DNA of 64,000 bases from Clostridiaceae bacterium Marseille-Q3526 (GCA_018223375.1 JAGTTS010000011.1:1-64000), one strand, 5' to 3'. Shown: positions 50,767-59,873, counted from the stretch's first letter. The notes: generated by a model not told the origin, from the sequence alone. Made by a program: numbers and translations.

Positions 50767-51930
50767 ATGAGAAAGATTCACTGCTTAAACCCGATTTCTG
50801 AGCACGGAACAGGGCTTTTCACAGAGGGATACGAGATGACGGAGAACGCCGGGGAGGCGGACGGAATTCTGGTGAGAAGCGCGTCCATGCACGGCATGGA
50901 ATTTTCCGAGAATCTGCGGGCAGTAGCCAGGGCGGGAGCCGGAGTCAACAACATTCCGCTGGACGAGTGCGCCAGCCGCGGAATTGTAGTGTTCAACACG
51001 CCGGGAGCCAACGCCAACGGCGTGAAGGAGCTGGTGTTAGCCGGAATGCTGCTGGCTGCCAGAGACGTGGCCGGAGGCATGAACTGGTGCAGGGAAAACG
51101 CTGGAAACGAGAATATTTCCAAGGATATGGAGAAGGCCAAGAAGGCCTTTGCCGGAAACGAGATCAAGGGCAAGAAGCTGGGCGTCATCGGCCTGGGCGC
51201 CATTGGGGCGGAGGTAGCCAACGCCGCCGCCGGCCTGGGCATGGAAGTGCTGGGCTACGATCCGTTTATCTCTGTAAACGCCGCCTGGATGCTTTCCCGG
51301 GACGTGCGCCACATCACCGACGTGGACACAATCTACAGTGAGTGCGACTACATTACCGTCCATGTGCCGCTTCTGGACTCTACCAGAGGCATGATTAACA
51401 GGGAAAGCATGGCAAAGATGAAGGACAAAGTGGTGATTTTAAACTTTGCCAGAGATCTGCTGGTGAACGACGCAGATATGAAGGCGGCCCTGGCTGAGGG
51501 AAAGGTAAAGAGGTATGTGACAGACTTCCCCAATCCGGCTGTCATGGAAATGGAACATGTAATTGCAACGCCTCATCTGGGCGCTTCTACAGAGGAGTCG
51601 GAGGACAACTGCGCTGTGATGGCGGTGAAGGAACTGATGGACTACCTGGAAAACGGAAATATCCGCCATTCTGTCAATTATCCGGACTGCGATATGGGAG
51701 TGTGCACCTCGGTGAACCGGGTGGCGCTGCTCCACATGAACGTGCCGAACATGATCGGACAGATCTCCGCCATTCTGGCCGCCACAGACATGAATATCGC
51801 CAACATGGTCAATAAGAGCCGGGAAAAATATGCCTATACCATGATTGATCTGGAGACAAAAGTGGATCAGGAGACTCTGGAGAAACTAAAGGGAATCAGG
51901 GGAATGATGCGGGTGCGGGTGATTCAGTAG
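50767..51930 (+). CDS. serA: D-3-phosphoglycerate dehydrogenase
   Basis: 387 aa from the ATG at 50767 (GGGAGG 8 nt upstream); the frame reaches back into serC but those codons are not needed. NAD-binding GVIGLGAIGAEVANAA with Y-D-P, catalytic Arg in NFARDLLVN, Glu in the DFPNPAVMEMEHV region and His in ATPHLGASTEESEDN. A C-terminal ACT domain (about 318-387: LLHMNVPNMIGQISAILAATDMNIANM) suggests feedback by serine. Substrate-binding residues fit the short clostridial SerA type. Confidence 0.93.
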   Translation: MRKIHCLNPISEHGTGLFTEGYEMTENAGEADGILVRSASMHGMEFSENLRAVARAGAGVNNIPLDECASRGIVVFNTPGANANGVKELVLAGMLLAARDVAGGMNWCRENAGNENISKDMEKAKKAFAGNEIKGKKLGVIGLGAIGAEVANAAAGLGMEVLGYDPFISVNAAWMLSRDVRHITDVDTIYSECDYITVHVPLLDSTRGMINRESMAKMKDKVVILNFARDLLVNDADMKAALAEGKVKRYVTDFPNPAVMEMEHVIATPHLGASTEESEDNCAVMAVKELMDYLENGNIRHSVNYPDCDMGVCTSVNRVALLHMNVPNMIGQISAILAATDMNIANMVNKSREKYAYTMIDLETKVDQETLEKLKGIRGMMRVRVIQ

Positions 51931-51984
51931 CGCCCGCGGAAACAGACGCGTATACGGGAAACGGCAATAGGAAAACGCAGAGAA

Positions 51985-52025
51985 AGCAGCAGACAGGGCC
52001 TTACGGCCCGACTGCTGCTGTTTGC
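51985..52025 (+). terminator. Terminator of serC-serA
   Basis: AGCAGCAG and CTGCTGCT arms with an inner GGCC-TTAC-GGCC stem, followed by GTTTG. Confidence 0.65.
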
Positions 52026-52047
52026 TGTCAGCGGATACGCCCGGCGC

Positions 52048-52070
52048 AAAAATGCACCTGGCGCATTTTT
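52048..52070 (-). terminator. Bidirectional terminator of the M23 peptidase gene
   Basis: AAAAATGC...GCATTTTT symmetric stem 10 bp after the peptidase stop; T-tails on both strands. Confidence 0.65.
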
Positions 52071-52079
52071 TATTTCTGG

Positions 52080-53354
52080 CTAGGGATTCCGGCTGTGTTC
52101 TGCTTCTGCCACAGCAGGGTCCTTCATGCCGTAGATCCGCTCCCACTCCTTTGTCCCCTCTTTTTTGGCCGCTTCCGAGCGGTTGATGCTCAGAAATTTC
52201 ATCAGCTCGTAGCAGTTGACCCAGATTTCCCCGTTTCCTTCTTTCTGGGACTCGTCAAAGATCAGTTGAAGGCCGAAGTGAAGATGAGTTTTGTCGATAT
52301 TGTTGGTATTTTCTGTGGAGCTGTAGCCGGTACGGCCCATGTATCCGATGACATCCCCGGCAGTGACGATGCTTCCTTCAGAGAGACAGCTCTGATAGGG
52401 GTAATCCTTTCTCAGATGGGCATAGTAGTAGTAACGCTTCTTGTCAAAACTGCGGATGCCGATGCGCCAGCCGCCGTACTGGTTCCAGCCCATGGTTTCT
52501 ACATAGCCGGATTCCACAGCCATGACAGGAGTGCCAGTCTGTCCCATCATGTCGTGTCCCAGATGCTTTCTCTTATAGCCGTAGGAGCGGGAAACGCCGA
52601 AATCGTCGTAATCGGTGTAGGGAAACCCCTTGGCAATGGGAAGAAACCCCTTCATGCCATATTTAGTAACCCAGACCTTTTCAGGATTCTGGCCGGACTG
52701 GGGATGGTTTTCACCAGCTGCGCCGGGATCGCCGCCTTGGGAAACAGAGGAAGGGCCGCAGGAGGGATCGTCCTCCTGGATTGTGGAGTCGGCCAGGGCG
52801 AAGGAGGGGGCCTCTGAGGCGGGGATCTGGATTTCATAATATCCCACCAGGCCCCCCAGAACGGCTGTGTAGGCCTCCAGATAGTAGGGATAATATTTCA
52901 TATCAGCTGTCAGCTGCTCCATGGAAATGCCGCTCTGCAGACGGCTGGCCAGTTCATCCATGTCGGCTTCCAGGTAGCTGGAGAAATCGCCTCCATACCT
53001 GGCTCCCAGAAAAGCCAGAAGCTCAATCCAGTTTAGATGAAGCTGCTGCTGGCAGGTGGCCACGTCCAGCCGGAAGGCCTTTGTCATGGCTTCCTCCGGA
53101 ACATTAAAATCTACCCACTTGATAAAATCGTCCTTCTGGGGATCCGATCCGGCTGCCCCGATACTTTGCTGGGAGAGGAGGGACAGCAGACAGGAGGCGG
53201 CAGGGGAGCGGGGATACGCTTTTAACAGCAGGCATCCCGTAAGGGCGGCCAGGGCCAGCGCCTCGGCTGATATAAGAAAAACAGCGCGTTTCCGGTAGAA
53301 AAATAATAAAATCCTCTCATAGGCGTCAGAAATCCGCTTCCATATGTTTCGCAC
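52080..53354 (-). CDS. Membrane-anchored M23-family peptidase
   Basis: 424 aa from a GTG at 53354, 7 nt after GGAGGG; the frame is open a further 84 codons but that part has no binding site. One membrane anchor near residues 24-46 (VFLISAEALALAALTGCLLL), a helical domain (about 80-180), a disordered Ser/Gly linker, and the LytM core: zinc ligands H and D in KHLGHDMMG, then H-x-H in THLHFGLQL. These enzymes cut peptidoglycan cross-bridges; spore or division roles (SpoIIQ- or SpoIVFA-like layout) are possible. Divergent from the thioesterase gene. Confidence 0.87.
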   Translation of the reverse strand: MRNIWKRISDAYERILLFFYRKRAVFLISAEALALAALTGCLLLKAYPRSPAASCLLSLLSQQSIGAAGSDPQKDDFIKWVDFNVPEEAMTKAFRLDVATCQQQLHLNWIELLAFLGARYGGDFSSYLEADMDELASRLQSGISMEQLTADMKYYPYYLEAYTAVLGGLVGYYEIQIPASEAPSFALADSTIQEDDPSCGPSSVSQGGDPGAAGENHPQSGQNPEKVWVTKYGMKGFLPIAKGFPYTDYDDFGVSRSYGYKRKHLGHDMMGQTGTPVMAVESGYVETMGWNQYGGWRIGIRSFDKKRYYYYAHLRKDYPYQSCLSEGSIVTAGDVIGYMGRTGYSSTENTNNIDKTHLHFGLQLIFDESQKEGNGEIWVNCYELMKFLSINRSEAAKKEGTKEWERIYGMKDPAVAEAEHSRNP

Positions 53355-53456
53355 ACATATCCCTCCAATCATGCGCCGGACAAACGGCAAACGATGTTTA
53401 TTAGGATCATATGAGGACAGGAAGACAGTTATGACAGGCAGAAAGGAAAAAGAAAA

Positions 53457-53930
53457 ATGGAACATGTAAAAGAGAACAGACAAAACACAGAGGAGCCGGA
53501 TTTCCGCACGGCTCTGGGGATTAAGATTGCAGACAGAGGGGCCGGATGGGCCAGGGGAGAGATGAAGGCAGAAAAGCTTCATCTGAATCCCCTGGGAATC
53601 ATCCATGGGGGCTGCCTCTTTTCGCTGGCAGACACGGTGTCCGGCACCGCCATTATGGGATATGGCTGCCGGGTGACGACAGTAAACGGAAGCATCCAGT
53701 TTTTAAGGCCTGGAAAGCCGGAGGGCACGATCACAGCCGTGGCCAGGACGGTGAAGCATGGAAAGACGTTTTCCGTCTGCGACTGCCAGGTATTCGACGA
53801 TACGGACGCTCTGATAGCGGCCACGACCATGACCTTCTACCACCTGGAACAGGGGGCAGAAGAGAAGAATCAGGACAGCCGGGCAGATACCTGTGCCAGA
53901 GAGGATGAGGGGGCCTCTACAGCGGAATAA
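53457..53930 (+). CDS. PaaI-family hotdog thioesterase
   Basis: 157 aa. Hotdog-fold motif NPLGIIHGGCLFSLADTVSGTAI (about 44-66; catalytic Asp in LAD) and the strand VNGSIQFLRPGKPEGTITAVARTVKHGKTFSVCDCQVFD. It hydrolyses acyl-CoA, often aryl-CoA in PaaI relatives; the substrate is unknown. The last ~25 residues are a charged extension. ATG at 53457 after GAAAGGAAAAAG. Its 3' end overlaps the convergent MBL gene by 14 bp. Confidence 0.85.
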   Translation: MEHVKENRQNTEEPDFRTALGIKIADRGAGWARGEMKAEKLHLNPLGIIHGGCLFSLADTVSGTAIMGYGCRVTTVNGSIQFLRPGKPEGTITAVARTVKHGKTFSVCDCQVFDDTDALIAATTMTFYHLEQGAEEKNQDSRADTCAREDEGASTAE

Positions 53931-54765
53931 TTTCTCCGTCGTCCGGCACAATCAGGCGTCCGAAGTAGAATTCTTTTCCCTCCTCTGTGTACAGCCATTT
54001 TCTCTGGGAGAGGTTTTTATCCTCTGTATGCCAGAGAACCAGATTGGGGATGGAAAGCTTCTCTGCCAGCTGGCAGGCCTCGCGGACGGTGCTGTGGTGC
54101 TTTTCATACGGATGGAACTGCTCTCTCTGGCTGTAGAGACAGAAGGCCTCGTGGAGAAGCCAGGAGCTGCCCTCTACATAGGGAAGACAGAGCTCCTGAA
54201 ACGGCTCGTCCCCTGTGCAGGTGAATTTCTTTCCATTTTTCAGAACTGTGGTGAAGCCGAACTGGCGCGCCTTTGTGGAGTGGATGTCAAAAAAGGTGAC
54301 AGGATAACCGAGGATATCCCTGGTTTCCCCGCCGGTTACAGGGATCAGGAGAATCTGCGTCCCAATCAGATCGCAGAACTTCTTCTGAAGAGTCAGACGG
54401 CAGAGCGTCTTGATGGTTTCCACCAGGCCGTCATGGCAGTAAATGGAAAGGGTTCCCTCGTAGGTTCCCTTTTTCATCTGCGTTCCGATCATGCGTACCA
54501 TCCACACAATGCCGAGAATGTGGTCTGTGTGCTCATGAGTGACAAAAATATGATGAATCTGTGTGAGAGGAACCTGCATCTGATCCAGGATGCCGAGAAT
54601 ACCGTTTCCGCCGCCGGCGTCCACCATAAAAAATTCTGTCTGTCCAGGCTGTGTCTCCGTCTGGATGGCAAAGCATGTATTATAGCAATGAGTGACAGCA
54701 GCGTTTCCTGTGCCGAACACATACAGCTGCTCGCAGGGAAGACTGGATTCATGTTTCATGTTCAT
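53917..54765 (-). CDS. MBL-fold metallo-hydrolase (RNase Z/ElaC-like)
   Basis: 282 aa. Metal motif FVTHEHTDHILG (H-x-H-x-D-H, about 74-85), further ligands D in TCTGDEPF and H in LLHEAFC and VLWHTED. Similarity in layout to RNase Z-type hydrolases (VFGTGNAAVTHCYNTC at the start, DAGGG before the metal motif), but it lacks the long exosite arm, so tRNA processing is uncertain. ATG at 54765 with AAGGAGGAAAT upstream. Confidence 0.82.
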   Translation of the reverse strand: MNMKHESSLPCEQLYVFGTGNAAVTHCYNTCFAIQTETQPGQTEFFMVDAGGGNGILGILDQMQVPLTQIHHIFVTHEHTDHILGIVWMVRMIGTQMKKGTYEGTLSIYCHDGLVETIKTLCRLTLQKKFCDLIGTQILLIPVTGGETRDILGYPVTFFDIHSTKARQFGFTTVLKNGKKFTCTGDEPFQELCLPYVEGSSWLLHEAFCLYSQREQFHPYEKHHSTVREACQLAEKLSIPNLVLWHTEDKNLSQRKWLYTEEGKEFYFGRLIVPDDGEIIPL

Positions 54766-54923
54766 CGTATTTCCTCCTTAAGAACGGCTACGCTTGGAAT
54801 CGCGTTTATTGTGAAGAAACTTCCTTTTTTCACGATAATATGGTACTATAATCCTGTCAGAAAATCAACTGGACAGAACGCATAAGGAAAAACGCAGGAT
54901 ATCATTTAGGAGATGCAATTTAT

Positions 54924-55409
54924 ATGAAGAAAACAGAATTTTTAAAGGAGCTGGAGGCTGCTCTGAAAGGAGAGGTTTCTCCTGAACTGACAGCGGAAAA
55001 CCTCCGCTACTATGATAACTACATTTCCCAGGAGACGTCCAAGGGGCGTTCAGAGGCAGAGGTGATAGAGGAGATTGGAAGTCCCAGGCTGATTGCCAGA
55101 ACGATTATAGATACCAGCGGAGGCTCTGGCAGCTATGAGAGCGGGGAAAGCTCTTCTTCTGGCAGCTATGGAGGCGCAGGAAGCGCGTCTGGAAGCTATG
55201 GATCCGGCCAGGGCGGATATTCCAGGTTTCACTATGTGAATCTGAACAAATGGTACTGGAAGGCCCTGATTATTGCAGTGCTGTGTCTGGTGCTGTTTAC
55301 AGTGCTGTCCATAGTGGGCGGAATTTTCGCTATTCTGTTTCGCTTTGCAACGCCGATTTTAATTGTGCTTCTGGTTGTGTCGCTGCTGAGAAATATGAGG
55401 GGAAGATAA
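54924..55409 (+). CDS. DUF1700/HAAS-domain membrane protein
   Basis: 161 aa. N-terminal HAAS helical domain (MKKTEFLKELEAALKGEVSPELTAENLRYYDNYI...EAEVIEEIGSPRLIARTII, 1-62), a Gly/Ser-rich linker (66-100), then two close membrane helices (about 110-155). HAAS-domain proteins pair with PadR-type regulators or sit alone in the membrane; no PadR gene is adjacent. ATG at 54924 after TTTAGGAGATGC. Probably coupled to the flavin reductase gene 11 bp downstream. Confidence 0.8.
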   Translation: MKKTEFLKELEAALKGEVSPELTAENLRYYDNYISQETSKGRSEAEVIEEIGSPRLIARTIIDTSGGSGSYESGESSSSGSYGGAGSASGSYGSGQGGYSRFHYVNLNKWYWKALIIAVLCLVLFTVLSIVGGIFAILFRFATPILIVLLVVSLLRNMRGR

Positions 55410-55420
55410 AGGAGGAATCA

Positions 55421-55930
55421 ATGATGCCGTTTAAACGTGTGAAGCCTGAGGAACTGTCTGTCAATCCGTTCACTGTCATTGGAAAGGACTGGTTTCTCAT
55501 CACAGCAGGAACTGAGAAGGAATGCAATACCATGACGGCCAGCTGGGGAGGCTTGGGCGTGATCTGGGGAAAGCCGTCTGCAACCGCTTATATCCGCCAG
55601 TCCCGCTACACAAAAGAGTTTGTGGACAGAGAGGAGCTGTTTACCTTATCTGTATTTGACGAGTCCTTCCGCCCGGCGCTGAATCTGTGCGGAAAGGTTT
55701 CCGGAAGAGATCAGGATAAGATCCGTGAGGCAGGCCTGACTCCCATGGAGGTGGACGGAACAACAGCCTTCGAGGAGGCGAAGATGATTTTCGTCTGCCG
55801 CAAGCAGTATCATCAGTACATGGGGCCGGAGGGCTTTGATGTGAAAGAAAATGATGAGAAGTGGTACGCAGATAAAAATTACCACACCATGTACATTGGA
55901 AGCATCGAGGCGGTGCTGGTAAGGGAATAG
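55421..55930 (+). CDS. Flavin reductase-like FMN-binding protein
   Basis: 169 aa. Two adjacent ATGs (55421, 55424) follow AAAGGAGG; the frame upstream lies inside the previous gene. Flavin_Reduct fold: NPFTVIGKDWFLITAGTEKECNTMTASWGGLGVIWGKPSATAYIRQSRYTKEF, typical of clostridial flavin reductase-like proteins of about 170 aa that bind FMN as dimers. May transfer electrons or bind flavin non-catalytically. The [FeFe]-hydrogenase genes lie convergent just beyond a shared terminator. Confidence 0.85.
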   Translation: MMPFKRVKPEELSVNPFTVIGKDWFLITAGTEKECNTMTASWGGLGVIWGKPSATAYIRQSRYTKEFVDREELFTLSVFDESFRPALNLCGKVSGRDQDKIREAGLTPMEVDGTTAFEEAKMIFVCRKQYHQYMGPEGFDVKENDEKWYADKNYHTMYIGSIEAVLVRE

Positions 55931-55952
55931 TGTTTTGCACATAAAATAACAG

Positions 55953-56016
55953 GGGCAGAAGTAATCGTTTCCAGTGACTTTAAGTGGAACAGGGAAACGA
56001 TTGCTTCTGCCCTTTT
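55953..56016. terminator. Bidirectional terminator between flavin reductase and hydrogenase
   Basis: GGGCAGAAGTAATCGTTTCC (55953-55972) and its complement (55993-56012) make a 20-bp stem with one mismatch; T-runs on the + side, A-runs (weak) on the other. Confidence 0.8.
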
Positions 56017-56027
56017 GCTATTTTCTG

Positions 56028-57782
56028 TTATTTTCCTCCTAACGGCATATCCCAGCCGTTGTGGTCTGTGTGAAGCAGCTTGTGGGCCAGGTGGGATCCA
56101 GGCTTTCCGAAGTAATTGTGATACAGCTCCCGGACTTCCTCGTTTTCGTGGGAGAAGCGGACTGCATTTTTCTGATCCATGGCGTAAAGCTTGGAGCTTC
56201 TCTGTTCAGCCAGCTCTTTTCCGTCGTGAATCGGCTGTCCGCCGCCTCCGGCGCAGCCGCCGGGACAGGCCATGATCTCCACGAAATCATAGCTCACATC
56301 GCCTTTCTGAAGGGCGTTTATCAGCTTTCTGGTATTGCCCAGGCCGCTGGCCACAGCCGTCTTTAAAACAGTGCCTCCCAGCTTGAATTCTGCTTCCTTC
56401 CAGCCGTCCATGCCGCGCACGTTAGAGAAGGCGTCAGGCTTTGGATTTTTGTCTGTCACAATGCTGTAGCTGGTCCGAAGGGCCGCTTCCATGACGCCGC
56501 CGGTAGCGCCGAAGATGACGCCGGCTCCGGAACCTTCACCTAACGGAGAGTCGAATTCCTCCTCCGGAAGGGAAGCCACATCGATCTGCTCTGATTTAAT
56601 GAGACGGCAGATTTCCCTGGTGGTCAGCACATAGTCCACGTCCTTGATTCCGCCGTTTATGCCGTTGTCATACATGGTAGGCAGATCTGCCTCCTGCTTT
56701 TTCGCTACGCAGGGCATAATGGAGATGCAGGTGACGCTGCCTGGATCTACGCCCAGCCGGGCGGCGAAATAGCTCTTTGTCACAGCGCCGAACATCTGCT
56801 GAGGAGACTTGGCTGTGGATAACTGATCCGTCATCTCCGGATACTGTGATTTTAAGAACCGTACCCAGCCCGGGCAGCAGGAGGTAAACATAGGCCATTT
56901 GTAATCTTCCTTATGGCTTAAACGCTCCAGCAGTTCGCTGCCTTCCTCCATAATTGTCAAATCTGCGCTGAAAGTGGTGTCGAAAATATAGTCAAAGCCC
57001 ATGCGCCTGAGAGCGGCCACCATCCGTTTGTCTGTGGCGAAATCTCTGGAGAGGCCGAATTCTTCTCCCCAGGCGGCCCGGACAGCCGGGGCGATCTGAA
57101 CCACTGTGATTTTATCAGGATTGCTGAGATCTCCGTGGATATCGAAAATCCTGGAAACGTCGTCCCGCTCCTGAAGAGCTCCTGTGGGACAGTGGGTAAT
57201 GCACTGGCCGCAGAGAGAGCAGTCGGACATTTTGATCTCCCGCCCCATGGAGACGTCCACCGTAGTGCGGGAACCTGTGTTGGAAACGTCCCACACGTTC
57301 AGGCTTTGAACCTTATCGCAGATCTGAACGCAGCGCATACATTTGATGCACTTTCCTGCGTCCCTTACAAGGGGGAAGGTGGAGGTCCACTTTGTCTCTG
57401 CATAGCGGACAGGGTATTCGTTGGCAACCAGGTTCAGGTCGTTGGCAATCTTCTGCAGGGAGCAGTTTCCGCTTCTGACGCAGGTAGGGCAGTCAGTGTG
57501 ATGCTGGGAGAGAATCAACTCCACATTGGTTTTTCTGGCCTCGCGGACCCGGGCGCTGTTGGTAATCACCTCCATGCCTTCTGTCACCGGCGTATTGCAG
57601 GCAGTGACGAGACGGCTGATACCTGCTATCTCTACCATGCAGACGCGGCAGGCTCCGATTTCGTTGATTTCCTTTAAGAAGCAAAGGGTGGGAATTTTAA
57701 TTCCAATCTGTCTGGCGGCCTCCAGGATGGTGGTTCCCTCCGGGACGCAGACGTGCTGTTTATTGATTGTTAAGTTTACCAT
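56028..57782 (-). CDS. [FeFe]-hydrogenase catalytic subunit (NADH-linked, group A)
   Basis: 584 aa. N-terminal plant-type 2Fe-2S domain (Cys34, 45, 48, 62), a His/Cys 4Fe-4S site (H95...C98, C101, C107), two ferredoxin-type 4Fe-4S sets (C145/148/151/155 and C188/191/194/198), then the H-cluster domain: L1 TSCCPGW (300-306), L2 MPCVAKKQE (356-364), L3 MACPGGCAGGGGQ (504-516), and a small-subunit-like C-terminus. Domain order fits NAD(P)H-dependent or electron-bifurcating hydrogenases that dispose of fermentation electrons as H2. ATG at 57782 overlaps the upstream partner gene by 7 bp, so both are cotranslated. Confidence 0.95.
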   Translation of the reverse strand: MVNLTINKQHVCVPEGTTILEAARQIGIKIPTLCFLKEINEIGACRVCMVEIAGISRLVTACNTPVTEGMEVITNSARVREARKTNVELILSQHHTDCPTCVRSGNCSLQKIANDLNLVANEYPVRYAETKWTSTFPLVRDAGKCIKCMRCVQICDKVQSLNVWDVSNTGSRTTVDVSMGREIKMSDCSLCGQCITHCPTGALQERDDVSRIFDIHGDLSNPDKITVVQIAPAVRAAWGEEFGLSRDFATDKRMVAALRRMGFDYIFDTTFSADLTIMEEGSELLERLSHKEDYKWPMFTSCCPGWVRFLKSQYPEMTDQLSTAKSPQQMFGAVTKSYFAARLGVDPGSVTCISIMPCVAKKQEADLPTMYDNGINGGIKDVDYVLTTREICRLIKSEQIDVASLPEEEFDSPLGEGSGAGVIFGATGGVMEAALRTSYSIVTDKNPKPDAFSNVRGMDGWKEAEFKLGGTVLKTAVASGLGNTRKLINALQKGDVSYDFVEIMACPGGCAGGGGQPIHDGKELAEQRSSKLYAMDQKNAVRFSHENEEVRELYHNYFGKPGSHLAHKLLHTDHNGWDMPLGGK

Positions 57783-59617
57783 TCTGTTGTTCTGCCTCCT
57801 TTAAAGTTTCCATATCCGAAGCGGTCGCAGCGCAGACACCGGTGAGCCTCCTGATCCGCCTCTTTCAGGCTCATCGGACATTCCGCCAAATCAAAGTCAT
57901 GCTTTCTCTCGTTTGCATCCCGCTCCTTCATATTTACGCGGCCGCAGGGCGGACGGTCAGAGAAGTCTGCCTCCGGAATATCCACATCCACGCTGATAAT
58001 GTGGTCAAAGCCCAGATACTGGTCAATATTGGCTGCCGCTACCTTTCCGGCTGCAATGGCCCGGATTACAGTGGCAGGTCCTGTCACGCAGTCGCCTCCG
58101 GCAAATACGCCCGGCGCGTGCTCTACAGCGCTCCAGTTAGCCGCCTGAATGACGCCGCGCTTAATCGGAATGCCGGCGTCCTCAAAGTGTCTTGTCTCAA
58201 TGCCCTGTCCAATGGCTACGATTACGATATCGCAGGGAATGCGCACCGGATTCTCGCCGGAGGAAGCGGGGGAGGGGCGTCCGTCCTTTATGAGTCCGAT
58301 CATCTTCGGGGAAGCCCAGAGAGCGGCTACACGTCCGTTCTCATCTGTCTCAATCCGCTCCGGAGCGTGGAGCTCCAATACTTCTGCGCCCTCTGCCACA
58401 GCGCCCTCCACCTCTGCCGGGAGAGCAGTCATATCGTCCTTTCTTCTCCTGTATACAACCGTAGTGTGGGAGGCACCCAGACGGATAGCGGAGCGTGTTA
58501 CGTCCATAGCCACGTTTCCGCCGCCGATGACGCAGACCCGCTTGCCGGTAAAGTCAGGCATTCTTCCGCGTCCTACCTCCCGGAGCATCTCCACTGCGGA
58601 GATGACGCCCTCGGCGTCCTCGCCCTCAATGCCCACCTTCTTGTCAGTGTGGGCTCCGATGGATATGTAGACGGCATCGTATTCTTTGCGCAGGAAATCC
58701 ATGGAAACCTGTCCTGGCTCGCTTCCCACAGCAGTGTCGGTTTTCACCTCTACGCCTGTGGCCAGAATGGCGTCCACGTCCTCCTGAAGCCGCTCTCTGG
58801 GGAGACGGTAGCTGGGAATGCCATAGAGAAGCATTCCGCCCAGCTTGGAGCGCTTTTCGTAGACGGTTGTCTGGTGGCCCATCAGCTGCAGGTAGTAGGC
58901 TGCAGACAGACCGCTGGGGCCGCCTCCGATGATGGCGATCCTCTTTCCGGTGGAAGGAGCGCAGGGCGGCGGAGGCACAATGCCCGCATTGTCGACAGCC
59001 GCCAGCTTAATGCCGCGGATATTGACAGCGTCGTCAATCATATTGCGGCGGCAGCGGGACTCGCAGGGGTGCTCGCAGACCATGGCGCAGGCGGTGGGGA
59101 ACGGGTTGTCCTTTCGGATCAGGCGCACAGCGTCCGCGTAGCGCCCGGCAGCCACCAGGGCCACATAGCCGGGGATGTCCACGCCGGCCGGACAGAGAGC
59201 CACGCAGGGAACCGGCTGATCCAGATGATAGAGACAGCGGTTCGATTCAATGTGATTTAAGAAATCCTCCCGGAAGCCGGAAAGCCCCTTTAACACCATG
59301 TTGGCGGCCTCGCAGCCAATGGCGCAGTCGGCGGAGGAGGAGATAACGCGCGCTGTTTTTTCAATGAGATTTAAGGTGTCCAGGGTTCCACGCCCCTCTA
59401 AGATATCGTTCAGCAGCAGGTCCAGCTGGGAAAGCCCGATCCGGCAGGGAACACACTTTCCGCAGGTCTGCGCCATACACATTTTCAGAAATGATGCGGT
59501 TAAATCCACCGGGCAGAGTCCTGGAGGGCTGGCGATGATCCGGCGCTCCAAATCTTTATAAAGCCCTTCCACAACGGTCTGAGCTCTGCTGGTGGTCACA
59601 ATACTAAGTCTGCTCAA
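57776..59617 (-). CDS. Hydrogenase partner: NuoF C-terminal Fe-S domain fused to GltD-like flavoprotein
   Basis: 613 aa from a TTG at 59617 with AAAGGAG 8 nt upstream. Residues about 30-118 equal the C-terminal 4Fe-4S part of NuoF/HydB (C52-x2-C55-x2-C58 ... C98) but the FMN/NADH-binding Rossmann part of NuoF is missing. From about 125 on it is a GltD/NADPH-glutamate-synthase small-subunit-like protein: CPAGVDIPGY and CEHPCESRCRR clusters, FAD motif IAIIGGGPSGLSAA, NAD(P) motif VCVIGGGNVAMD, and VFAGGDCVTG. The C-terminus ends in a Cys pair (CLRCDRFG). It is likely the pyridine-nucleotide input module for the hydrogenase downstream; whether it bifurcates electrons cannot be told. Confidence 0.88.
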   Translation of the reverse strand: MSRLSIVTTSRAQTVVEGLYKDLERRIIASPPGLCPVDLTASFLKMCMAQTCGKCVPCRIGLSQLDLLLNDILEGRGTLDTLNLIEKTARVISSSADCAIGCEAANMVLKGLSGFREDFLNHIESNRCLYHLDQPVPCVALCPAGVDIPGYVALVAAGRYADAVRLIRKDNPFPTACAMVCEHPCESRCRRNMIDDAVNIRGIKLAAVDNAGIVPPPPCAPSTGKRIAIIGGGPSGLSAAYYLQLMGHQTTVYEKRSKLGGMLLYGIPSYRLPRERLQEDVDAILATGVEVKTDTAVGSEPGQVSMDFLRKEYDAVYISIGAHTDKKVGIEGEDAEGVISAVEMLREVGRGRMPDFTGKRVCVIGGGNVAMDVTRSAIRLGASHTTVVYRRRKDDMTALPAEVEGAVAEGAEVLELHAPERIETDENGRVAALWASPKMIGLIKDGRPSPASSGENPVRIPCDIVIVAIGQGIETRHFEDAGIPIKRGVIQAANWSAVEHAPGVFAGGDCVTGPATVIRAIAAGKVAAANIDQYLGFDHIISVDVDIPEADFSDRPPCGRVNMKERDANERKHDFDLAECPMSLKEADQEAHRCLRCDRFGYGNFKGGRTTEW

Positions 59618-59785
59618 AATGAAAGCTCCTTTCTTTCCGTCAGAAATGTCAATTGAATATTAAACTAATAATATCAAAATTGTTTGAAAAAGTAAACGGA
59701 TTGTTACATATATAGCGAAATATTACAGAAACAGATCGAAGAATAGAAAAGTTTTCGCCTGGTTCAGCGTTTGCCGTGAAGGTGA

Positions 59786-59814
59786 TTGTATTTCACCGGA
59801 AACTTCTATATAAT
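59786..59814 (+). promoter_or_regulatory. Promoter of the chromate transporter genes
   Basis: -35 TTGTAT (59786-59791), 17-bp spacer, perfect -10 TATAAT (59809-59814). Confidence 0.6.
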
Positions 59815-59873
59815 AAGGAAAATATATACGAATAGACGGCGGCGGGCATGGACAGGCGGCCGGGAGGAGCAGG

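Noticed and set aside
53893..54885. 330-codon plus-strand frame across the MBL gene
   Set aside because: It is the antisense shadow of the MBL hydrolase, which has the intact H-x-H-x-D-H motif and a good ribosome binding site.
57767..59260. 497-codon plus-strand frame across the hydrogenase partner
   Set aside because: Antisense shadow of a gene with clear Fe-S and FAD motifs; rich in His, Ser and Leu as expected for a shadow.
59640..59710. Rex-type redox operator upstream of the hydrogenase genes
   Set aside because: TTGTTTG...GTAAAC at about 59679 resembles part of a Rex site but too many positions differ from TTGTTAA-N4-TTAACAA to call it.
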